A DNA stretch of 64,000 nt from Deinandra increscens subsp. villosa (lineage: Eukaryota; Streptophyta; Magnoliopsida; Asterales; Asteraceae): NCBI GenBank assembly GCA_039602395.1, contig JBCNJP010000019.1, positions 6,030,997-6,094,996 of the forward strand. The letters run 5' to 3'. Below, piece after piece: positions 44,160-56,603 of the stretch. The notes beneath the pieces were generated by a model that saw only the letters and a list, made by a program, of their open reading frames with translations, searched no databases and was not told where the DNA came from. The position numbers were made by a program, and so were the translations under genes. The first letter of the stretch is position 1; the number at the start of each line of letters is the position of its first letter.

Positions 44160-47100
44160 ATGGGAGAGACATTACGCTTTTTCCAATCAAATAAGAAGTT
44201 AGAGCTGAGAGTTACTGCTACTCAGAATCTGCCTAAAAGTCGTTTCTTTGGTTTAGTTGCAAACAAGTATTCAAAGAAGACGATTAAATGTGTTACTTCA
44301 GTGAAAGTCAATTTGGTGGCCACTGGTGGTGCTGATGGTATTGGAGTCTTTCTTTTGACAACTGCAGCCCTTGAGATTGTCAGAAGGGTCTCTTCAGCCC
44401 ACTGCCCATTTGTTTGGCGTGGGCTTCAGGCCCTGCAAATTCTCTGCTGTCCACCGTTTAAATGGATCCAGAAATGGGCCCCTTTCACTGGTTTAGTTAA
44501 AGGAATGCAGGTTTGGTTTACATATATATTTACCTTTTTTATACAATTGTATAAAAACATATGATTTTTGCACATTCTAATATTGATTTGTGTCATCTGA
44601 CTACTTAATAATCTTCTTTCAGACGTTATCAAGGCCATTGTTGTTCCTTTCAGTAGCAACAGGTTTATTTGATGAATCAGGCTCCTCAAAAGGAACACTC
44701 AGTGGTTCAAGTGCTGAGCTGACAGAGTTATCATCACAACTGGCCACACAGGACACGAGGTCTGCACTTATTGCCTGTTTTTAATTGCCCAGTTGCTAAA
44801 ATCATGACTAGTTTAGTGTGTTTGATGGTATGATATTGGTTGAATTTTGATTTTTAATGTGTATTGTGGTCAGGAAAAAAATGAAATTGGGATTTTTCCT
44901 AAGTTTGACATCTCGCAGACTTTGTCTTTAATAAACCTTACATATCTCAAATATTTGAGTTATACAGGCTTACCAACAAGATTTCCAGAAGTGTTGTGGA
45001 AGATTGTTTGGTCGAACTCTATGCGGCACTTGATAAAAAGGGTCTTACTATTCCAGAGAGGTACCATCACTTAATTCTTTATTAAAATATGTATTACTTG
45101 CTTTTGTCCATGATGTGGTGGTGTGGCATATGATTGGTTTTGAAGAATCAGTTTAATTAGCTTATGACTATATATAACTACTTATTTAAGTTATCACATA
45201 CTTTTAGGACTACATCATTTAGGACAACGACAGAATGGATCCAATTCCATTCTGTTTGTCCATGATGTGGCACCTGTATTCCTGGAGTCCCATTAAAGCT
45301 AAAAAGAGACTGTGTAATATCGTATAATGTATTTTGGATCTATATAATTAATTCAGGCTGTGTGTGATGCTTTTTAACATGTATATTATATTGGATATTG
45401 TTCCAGGATGACTGAGGATGAGCTTCGCAGATTCTATGCTGTCTCTGATGGTGATTTTGCATTGTTTCTATCATCAGTTGAGAAGACTATTCGTTGGAGG
45501 CAGACATATGGCCTTTTTTCACCACAAGAGCTCGAGGCTTGGGCCAATTTTGTCTTTTGGCATGGATCTGATATGATGCAACGACCTTGCCTCATTATAC
45601 GCATTGGACTAGCAGCTGATTTGGCTTCAAATGGTCAAGAACAGTTTGTTAGAGCAGTTGGTAAGCAGTTCTTGATTGTAACTTTAATAAGACTGCTTTC
45701 AGGTAGCTTGGAGTATTAAACAAAATTACAAGACACGACAGTTTGACCCTTTTAGATCTGGGTTATGTCTTGTCTCTTTGGGGGTTAAATGGACTAAGCG
45801 GGTTGAAAGTCGTATAAGTGTCAAATGGGTTGAAATTCATCCAAGTATATCTAGATGCATGATAACCTCTTATCACCATATACATTACATCAAGTTAGAC
45901 TATTTTAATAGTGTAGCTTTTGCGTTCATATTTAGCATGTTAATTATTTATAAACAAAATAAATGAATAAAGAACGGATGCGGTTTTATAGTGCAGGACT
46001 GCAGGCTGTTCTGACCTGACCTGAGTGTTTTGACCCGCACTAAAGTTTATTAATTTAATCCCCTATCCAAGCTGCTCGATCCTATCATTGTGCCGACGCT
46101 AATGCTTATAATCTTTGCTTTATTTATTTTTTTACTATTCTTGGCACGTGGTTATGCGAACAGGATTCTTTTTGATACAGCAAAACATGTTTTATAGCTT
46201 CCCTTCGTGCATGCGTATAACCGAGCTTGTATCGTTGTTCATTCACCCTTAGTTAGAGAAATTAGGCATATATTCTAAGAAGTAAGAACCTTCCAGGTCA
46301 TACTACAATGACAAAGAAAAGGTTTAGGAAAGACACTTTAGGTCTTGAGTTGGTTTCTTCACTGTGGATTTGATATGCATAGTTTTCTTCTATTTCCAAC
46401 AATTTTAGTGGTTAATGAAATGTACAAAAACATATTATTTCAGTTTCCCAGGTGGAATATGGAGTCCTAAACTTGCTTGATGCGGAACATCCTCAGATTA
46501 CTGTTTTGATGGACTGTGAAGGACTCTCACCTTTTGGAATCCCCGTAAAAACTTTAAGATCATGTACTGTACTTCTGCAAGATCATTACCCAAACCGGCT
46601 TGGGTGTTTACTCGTTGTACGGCTCCCCTCTGTTGCACGAGTCGTATCTCAAACTCTATTCCATGTAAGCATATTTGATTTGTACTTTTTCTACATCGCC
46701 ATGTTTTGTTCATGATCATTATCCCACAAGGAGGACAAATTGAAACTTAGACATTAGTAAAGGTGTCAATTTCACAATGTACGTAAAAGATTGAAGTAAA
46801 AGGAAACATGTCAAATAGGTAAAACTGGGAACAGGTTCTGGCCGTAACTGGTTCCCCTCGAACCAGTTCCATACATGTTCCAGTTCTAGAACTGGGTTTT
46901 TGAACACCACTAGTAGTACATCATATGGCAATGGCCAAATAGGTAATTTAACATTTGGAACTTTCTTGAAATGAAATGTTACATTTATCATTGTACATCC
47001 CATCCCATAGGAATGTTGCAATTTCTACATAACCTATAGGATGGAGGAAGCAAGTATCAACTTCATTGAATGAAAATTGTGACAACTTCCTTTTTAAAGA

Positions 47101-47617
47101 TATCAAAGTTGTATACTTGTATGGCATCTTCTGATGTATAATTATTAACCTGCCCGTTGTCATCATATACTGAATAATTGCAAAGTTGAGTTGGGTTTAT
47201 GAAATGATACTTTTAACAAAACCTAGTTGAGAATGAGACTTTTCTAAATCGGTTCAGGTGTTGAAGCCTAGGACACAAGAAAAGATAGTGATTGTGGGAG
47301 AAGACTACCCAGAAGTTCTTTCCAGATACTTTGAAGAATTACCACCTTTTCTTGGTGGCAATTGTTCTTGCCCAAAATGTGCATATAAGGTGGCGACAGT
47401 TGGTGAAAAGACACACTTTGATCTTATAGACCATCATCAAAACGATACATCTTCTGATTCTGGGGTTTATGTTGGTTCCATCTTAGATGCTAACCGGGAG
47501 CACGTAAAGATAGCTGCTATGGGGGGTTTACTGCTATGGGTATGTGTTATTTTTGTTTTAGCAGTTTGTTATCACCATGCTATGCTCCCTCACTTGTACA
47601 ACAAAAGTGGTTCTTGA
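44160..47617 (+). CDS. CRAL-TRIO (Sec14-like) lipid-transfer protein with C-terminal membrane anchor
   Basis: Six coding exons (44160-44510, 44623-44759, 44968-45060, 45407-45660, 46444-46664, 47258-47617) give 471 residues, all junctions in frame. The N-terminal 190 residues are family-specific. A CRAL-TRIO N-like segment follows (DELRRFYAVSDGDFALFLSS..TIRWRQTYGLF). The lipid-binding fold comprises RPCLIIRIGLA, ITVLMDCEGLSPFGIP, HYPNRLGCLLVVRLP, KIVIVGEDYPEVLSRYFEEL and PPFLGGNC. A hydrophobic segment near the end (about 440-462, GGLLLWVCVIFVLAVCY) suggests tail anchoring. Sec14-like proteins exchange or present phosphoinositides and other lipids. The ATG at 44160 is used because the codon before it is GTG. 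It appears intact. Confidence 0.88.
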
Positions 47618-50430
47618 AACAACTTTGTTCGACCACATATACATTTGGTGATATTAAACCTATGCCTAATGGATATGTTTAGTCGGTGAAGTTTTTAATT
47701 TTTAGATTTAATTGTCAGTTTTACTTATGATCTACAAGACTTGATGTTCGTGATGCATATAACGATATAGCAAATGCAAAAGTAAGTACATTTTGAAGGC
47801 TCATTAAAAATATCTTTCTGCCAAAGTTCTTTATTGATTTGCCATTTGATATGCCTACTCGAATGTGTTTCTTAGGTTTGGTTTCGTATGCTTCTTTATG
47901 GTATACATATTTGCATACAGTGACAAAATCAGCCTTTCTTGTTTATTACAAGCTTAATTGATTTTTTTGTGGGTTCCTCTTAGATTTTGGCCTGTGGCTT
48001 TTCATTTGAGGGATTAAAAAAATAGAGAAGGGCAAAGCCTTTTTTCTTTTCATAGAACGGCTTACTTATACGTTTGTTAATTCTGTGATATACACATTTA
48101 TTCACCATAAGACTTGAATACTCAAACTACATGATGAGGGATGTAACCCCTTTAAGACCTTGGTAACGTCACTCTTTGATAGCCTTGCAACAATAAGGTA
48201 CCCAATATGCATCACTATTAGAATTTGGTACTGATGCGCCATGTAGAAGGGATGACCGCAATGAAAATGGTAGCAGATGGAGGGATGCACATATCGATTA
48301 GAGCGTCATGTGTGAACCAATGCGGGAGAAATCATGATGGACACACTCGAGAAATTGGGATGGAGGGGATTGGGAAAGTTCGGGAGCACCAACCTTTTAT
48401 TAGTACTAGAGCGACTTAATGGGTCAAGCAACTTAAGAAAGGGTATAGGACACTTGTTTTTTTTTTCAAAAAAATTATAGATATAGTTGTTGGCTAGCAA
48501 CCCATAAAGAAAATAAAGAGTCCAAATATGTCCAATTCGAAAACCAGAAGAAAAGCGTGTCGCGCACTTGCATGGTTCTGTTTCAGCGGTCATAAGTACC
48601 AAGTTAGATCTACTTGTCGGAGGGCAGAGGCACCGTCCACGTCTAGGAAGAGGAGAAAACTCGAAATGAATGATGGTCATGAAAGAGAATAAGGGAGAAC
48701 CGATAGTCACAGAGAATTCGGAAAAAGAAGACCTAAACAAGACATTTTCAAGAATCAAAATCATGATGGGTGTTGGGGCATTTAAGCGACGATTGGCGCT
48801 TTCGGGTTCTATGGCCATAGAACCACGATAGCTATGTCTACAAATACTAATGAGTTCTTAGTTTCGATACACATTCACTTTCTGAGGTCTTCATTCAGAT
48901 ATTTTCTAAACTGTTTGTTGCTTGAGGATTTTAATTCATTCGGATTTATTGACCATTTGTTAAAGTGTTAAGCTTTCAACCGGAGAATGGTCAATCCTTC
49001 AAGACTTCAATCCTATTTATTTATGGGTATCAATTTTTAATTGTTTAAGAAATTGCTCATCGATGGGTATTTTATTTGATAATTGCAATTTGCGTAGTCA
49101 ACTTATCCTTGCTCATTGTTTTGATATTTTTTAAAGGATTTGTTTTGGTGATTTGCTTATGAGATTATTCTTCTGTATTATTTTGGCGTAACCAATATTA
49201 TTATCTTGTTTATTTTAGATTATCTTTCCTCTAGTCATTTGATTATTCTACTAATTTGATTATCTTTGACCTGATTATTTGATTATCCAACTGATTTAAG
49301 ATTATTGTTGTTACTTCTATTCTGTTCATTTGAATGTCTTCTATATGGATTAAGGGTTTTGTAACGTGATTTTTATAGGAGGGGCCCGTTTTTTACGTTT
49401 GTCTAGACACTCAAATTGATTGAGCCGTCACTCTTTCCTGATACCTGAAAAATCCATCCTGAATGATGTTTCAAGATGCATACTTTTAGACTTTTAGTTG
49501 TATTGCTTGGATATAAATCAAATTGATTTGGCCAAGAGTATATGAACCGAGTTGATAAACATAAATATTCCAAAATTAAATCCATCTAAATAACAGGAAT
49601 GGGTTTTCAATCTTTGTGTATTTAAAAACAAAGGTCGATGAATAGTGTCTATTAGGTACTATCATGAGATTTTTTTTTCTTTCCTTCCTGGTCTATTTGA
49701 TGGTACACAGAGATTGTTGATTGATTGATTCTTTTGTTTATAATGTGTTTTTTATTATATATTATTCTGTTTCATTTTATAACCAAAGTTAAGAGAAGTC
49801 AGAAATGTAGTACCTGAGTAGATTAATAAGAATCTTTAAATTAATAATATTGTAATCTTAAAAACATATATTTAGTTAACAATTTACAATTTTTATTTGT
49901 CGTGTAAGATAATTGAATGTATATGACTTAGTTTACTAGTACTGCTTTATAATAATAAGTTAATTTATTAAAAGGTAATAACAATTATAAATAGATATGA
50001 AAAATGATAAATATGTGTAAAGGTAAGAATGTTTCAAATAGAATCTAGCATTTATGAGAACCTAAAGAGAACATTACTAAAATTCACAATTTTATCATAT
50101 AATCATTAAAATATTAAAATAGACGTTCAAAAGCTTACTCGATAGTGGTTGTTTTCTTTCACTATTTAACGACTATAGCGTCCGGACATATCATCCTCTA
50201 AAGCACTATGGGTCCAAAATCCCTTCCAGACGTTATCCTTATGCCCCCCCCCCCCCCTCTCCCCACAAGCTCGTTGTTTTTTTTAATCAGGCAGGTTTAG
50301 TTGAATGAGTAATAATTAGGTAATAATTAAAAGGGCATTATGGAGCTCACGTAATAATTAGGCTATAAAGCCCTTGTTGACCGGACCGTTACGTGTTGAA
50401 CAACGTCCAACACATGGACTTTACCCCTTA
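47618..50430. other. 2.8-kb intergenic
   Basis: 3' UTR of the CRAL-TRIO gene, then AT-rich DNA. A 170-codon minus frame (48818-48306) resembles no known protein; the plus strand there has degenerate, charged gag-like translation broken by stops. A C run of about 18 lies near 50245-50262. Confidence 0.5.
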
Positions 50431-50731
50431 GGCTATGTGTAGTCATGGAGCCCTCCATTGGGCAAATCGTGACACGTGATGGTTCGTTTCAACAAGCGGC
50501 TCCATGAGTAAAGCGGGTGTAGTAGGAGGGGGCGCTATATGAGAAATCATTTTATTTAAAAGAAAAAAGAAAAAAAACTAACCAATTGAAATCGAAATGG
50601 CAGAAGGGCGGGGCACTTTGTGGATAACGCCTGGGACGAAATTTGCCCTCACAGCGCGCAGAGGGGCGGTGTAGGGGCGTATAAGGTGCGTCATCAGGGG
50701 TAAAACGCCCTACTACACATGTGACATAGCC
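50431..50731. mobile_element. Tourist-like MITE
   Basis: GGCTATG ends are perfectly inverted and extend imperfectly (GGCTATGTGTAGT left; GGCTATGTCACATGTGTAGT right). TTA duplications sit at 50428-50430 and 50732-50734. The 301-bp body is GC-rich (GGGCGGGGCAC, GGGGCGGTGTAGGGGC) with no ORF. Confidence 0.85.
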
Positions 50732-50734
50732 TTA

Positions 50735-51074
50735 GAAGGCTACATCGGCTAACTAGCTTAAGTCTTTAATGTGTATATTGATGATTTAATAGTCAAAATT
50801 GTCTATGTTTAATGAACTCCAAAAATAGGTATTTTCTAAAATTAATTTGAAACATGATGTAACAACTGACATTAGACAAGACTGGTCTCATTCATTTTTC
50901 TCGTTTATTTTATTTTATTTTGAACGGCAAACATTGCTTTAAAATCCATAAACGATTGATCTTGTGAGATTTAAACCTTCATTTTTTAAATGAAATATAA
51001 ACATCACATACCTTTTACTTTCATTATTTCTAAAATCTTCTACTTTTAACCGATTAATAATGTATAATTACTTA
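50735..51074. other. Unannotated AT-rich stretch before the gap
   Basis: No coding, RNA or clear repeat signal seen. Confidence 0.5.
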
Positions 51075-51574
51075 NNNNNNNNNNNNNNNNNNNNNNNNNN
51101 NNNNNNNNNNNNNNNNNNNNNNNNNNNNNNNNNNNNNNNNNNNNNNNNNNNNNNNNNNNNNNNNNNNNNNNNNNNNNNNNNNNNNNNNNNNNNNNNNNNN
51201 NNNNNNNNNNNNNNNNNNNNNNNNNNNNNNNNNNNNNNNNNNNNNNNNNNNNNNNNNNNNNNNNNNNNNNNNNNNNNNNNNNNNNNNNNNNNNNNNNNNN
51301 NNNNNNNNNNNNNNNNNNNNNNNNNNNNNNNNNNNNNNNNNNNNNNNNNNNNNNNNNNNNNNNNNNNNNNNNNNNNNNNNNNNNNNNNNNNNNNNNNNNN
51401 NNNNNNNNNNNNNNNNNNNNNNNNNNNNNNNNNNNNNNNNNNNNNNNNNNNNNNNNNNNNNNNNNNNNNNNNNNNNNNNNNNNNNNNNNNNNNNNNNNNN
51501 NNNNNNNNNNNNNNNNNNNNNNNNNNNNNNNNNNNNNNNNNNNNNNNNNNNNNNNNNNNNNNNNNNNNNNNNNN
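51075..51574. other. Assembly gap (500 N)
   Basis: Exactly 500 undetermined bases, most likely a scaffolding placeholder. True length unknown. Minisatellite sequence begins within about 80 bp of its right edge. Confidence 0.98.
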
Positions 51575-51639
51575 TCAAACTCATCTCAAAGGTCGGCCGA
51601 TAAGGTACGGATTTGAAACAGTTCTGAATTTGAGTTGAT

Positions 51640-51985
51640 CTGGAAGATTCTAGTTCATCTGGATGAACATGCGTCTCTAGTTATAGTTCAACAGGATAGT
51701 TAGAGTTCATCCGGATAGTTAGAGTTCATCCGGATAGTTAAAGTTCCTCAGGATAGGTAAGGTTCATCAGGATAGTAAAAAGTACATCAGGATAGTTAGA
51801 GTTCATCGGGATAGTTAGAGTTGATCCGGAAGTTCCTAGTTCATCTGGATGAACATGCGTCTCTAGTTATAGTTCACCGTGTTGGTTATAGTTCATCCGG
51901 ATAGTTAAAGTTCACCAGTATAGGTAAAGTTCATCAGGATAGTTAAAGTTCATCAGGATAGTTAGAGTTGTTCCGGAATATAATT
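51640..51985 (+). repeat. Minisatellite of 19-20-bp units with a higher-order repeat
   Basis: About 15 variants of GTTCATCMGGATAGTTARA follow one another. A longer block (TCTAGTTCATCTGGATGAAC then ATGCGTCTCTAGTTATAG) occurs near 51648 and again near 51836, showing a higher-order period of about 187 bp. Such arrays can occur near transposon ends; that link is only a possibility here. Confidence 0.82.
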
Positions 51986-52103
51986 AATAATTAATTGTTC
52001 CGGCTATGATAAGTTTGTACTTCATCCGAATGGTTATCTGGATAGTTAACTAATGTTTAGCCGGTTATGATCGATATGATTTAATTAATTAATTAAATTG
52101 TAG

Positions 52104-52325
52104 GTCTCTTCTGCGACTCTATCACAACACACTCCTCCATCTACAACAGCGTCGCAAAAGGAAAGGGTAACTATTTTAATTTACACAGTTGTGTACTTTC
52201 CTTATAACTAATTGCTATATGATCATTTAATTAAATGATGATGCTGTCTTTAGGGGAGAAAGAGAAAAATGACAGAAGCTGCAACTGCTGCAGCCAGTAC
52301 TGCTGGGGCATCAGAGCAGGAAGTG
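52104..52325 (+). pseudogene. Two orphan exons of an unidentified gene
   Basis: TTGTAG|GTCTCT opens an exon of 63 nt (52104-52166, donor AGG|GTAACT). CTTTAG|GGGAGA opens one of 72 nt (52254-52325, donor GTG|GTATAT). Both are phase 0 and continue one frame: TPPSTTASQKERGRKRKMTE followed by an Ala/Thr-rich stretch. The GRKRK cluster is NLS-like. No further exon follows, since a probable LTR begins at 52404, and the upstream part meets the minisatellite and the gap. A truncated host or transposon gene is inferred. Confidence 0.45.
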
Positions 52326-52403
52326 GTATATATATATAATTAATTTAGAAATTTGACAAATCGCTTTGACGTTATTGTTAATTAATATATATGTTACTAA
52401 TCA

Positions 52404-55016
52404 TGTGACGCCCACTCCCAGACTTGGCTCTAGAAGGGGTCACGAATCGGATTTACTCATGAACACAAGGTATCAACAGAGATAACTAAGCAGCGGAAAT
52501 TTTAAACTTTTATTTATTTGCCAAGTACTACAAAGTAAGAGATAATTTACATAAGGAAATACTAAATGTTACTACGTTTTATTGCTATAACTATGCCAGC
52601 TCGCCAAAACCCTTCTTCCGTCCGATAGCTTGCCCATCTAATCCCTTATCACCAGGGCCTTCTCATAACTAGACGAAGCCTCACCCTGACCTGACATACA
52701 TACATTTTTAGAAAAGGTCAGCTTACGCTGGTGAGTTCTATATTTTAAAAGCTTTACCTCGGTGTGAGGTTTAAAACCCTTGGACCTGCAAGATCCCTTT
52801 TTCAAAGATAATTATCAAGTATAATATATATCACAATTATACAATACACAATATTCCTTAACAGGAACACCCCTATAAATAAAACCATTTATCTCGCTAT
52901 CCCTTCCTACAACCCCAACATTTATTACTAGTGTAACCCTGCTAATGTATAAGCAGAGAAACCATCTTTGCCGACTGCCGAGTTTACCCCTCTAGGGTAT
53001 TCCCTATAACGGTCAGTTGCCCCGCTTTCCCTTATTTTCTAACTGCCGAGTTTACCCTTCTAGGGCATTCCCTGTAACGGACAGTTGCACCGCCTTCCCC
53101 TATTTACTTACTGCCGAGTTTACCCTTCTAGAGCATTCCCTATAACGGACAGTAGCTTTTTCCCCCTTCTATTTGTAGTGGTCTCCAATCCATTTGAGCA
53201 ACACTACCTCCTAACTCCCCCCCTGTACTATTACCTGCCCCTAGTTAAATACCCAAGTGACTTAAGATTATTAGTAAACAGTGATAAGGTCTTCATATAC
53301 TGCAACAAGTGGACATCCCCCAATTTACCGTTGGTGTATGTATACAGGGCGTATCCTCCACACTTCTGATATACCGAGTAACTAATATTATTATGCTTAT
53401 ATATAGGAAGTACCAGCGCCGTATCCACCACATAATAATAAAGCAAATGCATCACCTGTTCTCATATAATCATACATATTCACTATAACGTTTACTAATA
53501 ATTCCTTTGTCACTTGACTATTTAATTTCGAAGCAAATATAACACATATCATATCACAGTCATTATAATTACGTTATAACACGTACAATGATTTAATATC
53601 ATTTTCATAACATATCATATATATATATGTTTATATATATTATTCCAAAAGCCTTTTTAACAGTTTATAAATTTAAGATATTTCACGTATATGCATTTCC
53701 ATAACAGTCCACATATATATATCAATTCAATAACAATTTAATAGTTCAATATATCCATTAACAATTAGCACCTAGCAGTTTGATATATATATATTCATTC
53801 AAAGGCAATTCAAAGTTTAACACTTCAATAGTTCAGATAGGCAACATTTCAGTTCTAAATCATTTAGATGCATTTTATAACATTTGTATGTATATCAGAC
53901 CGAAAAATGTTAAAATATTTAAAACATTTAAAAGTGGGCTCATAGAACTCACCTTATCTCTTTAACCGGTCACTTGGACAGAACTCCCGCTACGATTTCC
54001 GATTTAACCTAATTTACGTATCGTATGGCGTTAACGCAAGGCTTTATACAATAAACACTTCTTATATTTATTTTAATATCTTAATACCTTAATAATATTC
54101 AATTATTAAGTTTATCCCTTTTTAAAGGTCAAAATGACCAAAATGCCCTTTAGGCAGTTATCATTTTCTTTTAATGATAATATGAAGACGCGCATTCCTA
54201 TAAGTAAACGCTCACCCCGGGGTCGCCCAGGGAGGTATGCCAGTTCCGAGCGGGGATTTATGCGACACCCTCGCTTTGCCAGAAACCCCAGAGTACAGGC
54301 GCTTACCCTTCCGGTCCGCACGAACTTCTAAATATCCGATTAACTTGGTATCTTTAATACTTTCTTAATTATCCATTGTAAACTCATATATGCTTATTAT
54401 ATATATAAACATGTTACCATACCAATAATCAAGTCCATATACCCTCCGGATTATTTTATATTAAATAATCATATTTAGAAACCCTAATTTCATGAATTTC
54501 TCGTTTTATTATCAAAACTCATTTTTAATCCAAACTAACTTAGGGTATTACCCATTTTAACATTTTATAATATCCTTTAAAATAGCAAAGCTTAATTCAA
54601 AACCGTTTACTTGATTTGGGCAGAATAACGTCTAGAAAACCCTAATTTTTGACCCGTTTACAAAACCCATACCAAACATTTACCAAATCTGAAAAAAACT
54701 TAGGGCTTTCTCATATAACATCATTTTAAGAGTACCTACAAAAATTCAGAGCCTAACTCCCACCCGATCACCCGATTTGAGCAAAATAACATTAAGAACC
54801 CTAATTTAAGCATAGTTTTAGAAATCTAATCAAATGGACATATTAACAGGAATTGATAGAGGGCTTTTGTAGAGTATACCTAGAAACGTAGGACTGCAGA
54901 AGATGGCCTTCTAATTCCTCACCGATTGCTCGAATTTTGCAGAAGAAGGTCTGGGTTCGTTTTAGGGTTTTTATGGAGTGATTTTCCCGTCAAAACTTAC
55001 AAACCTACGTCTAACA
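52404..55016 (-). mobile_element. Probable solo LTR of a large Ty3-type retroelement
   Basis: The block starts TGTGACGCCCACTCCC and ends GTCTAACA, so both ends have TG..CA form. It contains no protein-coding frame, a three-unit 68-bp tandem repeat, and a TATA-poor tail rich in AACCCTAA. The inverse, ending GGGCGTCACA, is typical of long LTRs I recall in Asteraceae gypsy elements. Orientation is inferred from that. The flanking 5-mers (AATCA and GACTA) do not match and no second LTR is present, so the limits and class are uncertain. Confidence 0.5.
52974..53157. repeat. Three tandem 68-bp units
   Basis: ACTGCCGAGTTTACCC followed by CATTCCCTRTAACGG begins at 52974, 53042 and 53110. The regular period supports local duplication within the LTR. 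Confidence 0.88.
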
Positions 55017-55041
55017 GACTAGTAGTTGGTATTATTTCATG

Positions 55042-55697
55042 CAATGTTTTAAAAACCGGATTAATCCGGCTAGTTCAACCGAGAACCAGTGAGTCTTCCG
55101 GTTTGATTATAACCGGTTTTTAGCAATACTGGGTCGGAAAGTGAACCACCGCCGGTTCAACCGTGTAAAAACCCGGACCCGGAATCGGATTGAACTGGTT
55201 TGGTTTTTTTATTATTATTATTTTTAATTTCTTTAATTCTAAACTAATCTAAAGAAAAGGCAGGAAATGCGTTACAAAAAAGTAGGGTTACGTTCACGGT
55301 TCACGTTCTACTGTAAACCAAAAAGGCGCTACAAAAAAACCCATAATCCACGAACTTTGGGGGACGATTGACGAATTTGGGGTACAAATGATGAACTTGG
55401 ATGTGATTCTCGAAGTGATCGGCTAGAAATCAAAGTTATTAACCAGGGTATAATCGACGAATTTGGGATATTGTAATTTGTATTGATTTAATTTCAGATA
55501 ATTGTAATTTGTTTTAGACTTTATTGAAGTTTCTTTTTTTATATTTATTGTGGTTAAAAATTATAAAATGTATATTGTAAATTTACACATTTGAGTAGTC
55601 AATCTGGTTCGACCATCCCGGTCAACCCGGTTCAACCGGTTGAACCGTTTTTTTGAACAAGACCAATCCGATTTAAAAATCCGGTTTTAAAACATTG
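55042..55697. mobile_element. hAT-type non-autonomous element
   Basis: Inverted ends CAATGTTTTAAAA(A)CCGG bound 656 bp. The 8-bp flanks are ATTTCATG (55034-55041) and ATTTCATA (55698-55705), one mismatch. The interior has many CCGGTT words and no transposase. It sits 26 bp beyond the probable LTR end. Confidence 0.78.
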
Positions 55698-55880
55698 ATT
55701 TCATATGATAAATAGCTACTTAAACAATCTTTTAAATCAATTGCAAGATATATGATAGAAGACGAAATATTGAAGCACTAAATAAGTAAAGACAATAAAA
55801 TTTGATTACACAATGTCACAATCTATAAAATTTAGATTCTCATTCTCATTATACATATTACAAAATTTATAAATTAATAA

Positions 55881-56603
55881 CTAAAGTCGGGAGGATAGAA
55901 GATTGGCGTGGCTCACGTCCTCGACGGTTTCATCGAAGTTCAACGCCGGCAACACATCTCCAAGCAAAACCTTCCGATTCCGACCGTACACCTCCCCATC
56001 CCAATTCCTCTTTACCAACTCCTCCGCCAGCCTCACCGCCGCCTCCACCGTCTCCGCCGCGCCATCGTGCGCCGAATAGATAATCCCCTTCGCCACCGCC
56101 GCCTCCGCCGTGACCTTCTCAGCTCTCAACACCACATCACGCAACGCCGCCGCAGATCCGATCCGGTTCTTCAAAAGCTTCACGAACCAATCAGGCACGA
56201 CGAGCTTGATATCCATCTCGCTCATGTACAGAAATCCTCTATCCTTCCGCATCAAAACGTAATCGTGCGCCTGCGCCAGAATAAAACCGCCGGCCGACGC
56301 GTGGCCGGTCACGGCGGCGATCGTAGGCATCGGGAGGGAAATTAGGTCACGGACGAGCAAGCGGAGTTTGGAGGACATGAGGATGTGGCGTTGTGGATCG
56401 GATTGGGACCAGGCGAGGTCGTATCCGTTGGAGAAGAATTTGCCGTGTGCGGTGGTGATGAGGGCGGAGGGAGCGGTGGATTCGGATCGGATACGGTGGA
56501 CCGCGGCGGTTATTGAGTCGAGTAGCGTGGGGTTTAAGCGGTGGTCATCGTCGCCGGTGAGGGTAAGGATGTAAATGTCACCGCGTTTTTCTAACGTGCA
56601 CAT
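55881..56603 (-). CDS. ECI: Peroxisomal enoyl-CoA delta isomerase (crotonase family)
   Basis: Intronless, 240 residues, the usual length of plant ECI proteins. Crotonase features: SALITTAHGKFFSNGYDL (about 46-63), the acyl-CoA and oxyanion-hole region, and AAVTGHASAGGFILAQAHDY (about 95-114). The isomerase-type stretch GFLYMSEMDIKLVVPDWF follows. The protein ends SRL, a peroxisomal PTS1 signal. The enzyme shifts cis/trans-3-enoyl-CoA to trans-2-enoyl-CoA so that unsaturated fatty acids can enter peroxisomal beta-oxidation. The coding region is much more GC-rich than its surroundings. It appears intact. Confidence 0.93.
   Translation of the reverse strand: MCTLEKRGDIYILTLTGDDDHRLNPTLLDSITAAVHRIRSESTAPSALITTAHGKFFSNGYDLAWSQSDPQRHILMSSKLRLLVRDLISLPMPTIAAVTGHASAGGFILAQAHDYVLMRKDRGFLYMSEMDIKLVVPDWFVKLLKNRIGSAAALRDVVLRAEKVTAEAAVAKGIIYSAHDGAAETVEAAVRLAEELVKRNWDGEVYGRNRKVLLGDVLPALNFDETVEDVSHANLLSSRL

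Noticed and set aside
48306..48818. 170-codon minus-strand frame
   Set aside because: No known domain; the length may be chance or a reverse reading of degenerate retroelement DNA.
51060..51638. Long open frames across the N gap
   Set aside because: Artefact of undetermined bases lacking stop codons.
55908..56345. 145-codon plus-strand frame opposite the ECI gene
   Set aside because: Antisense shadow of a GC-rich coding region.
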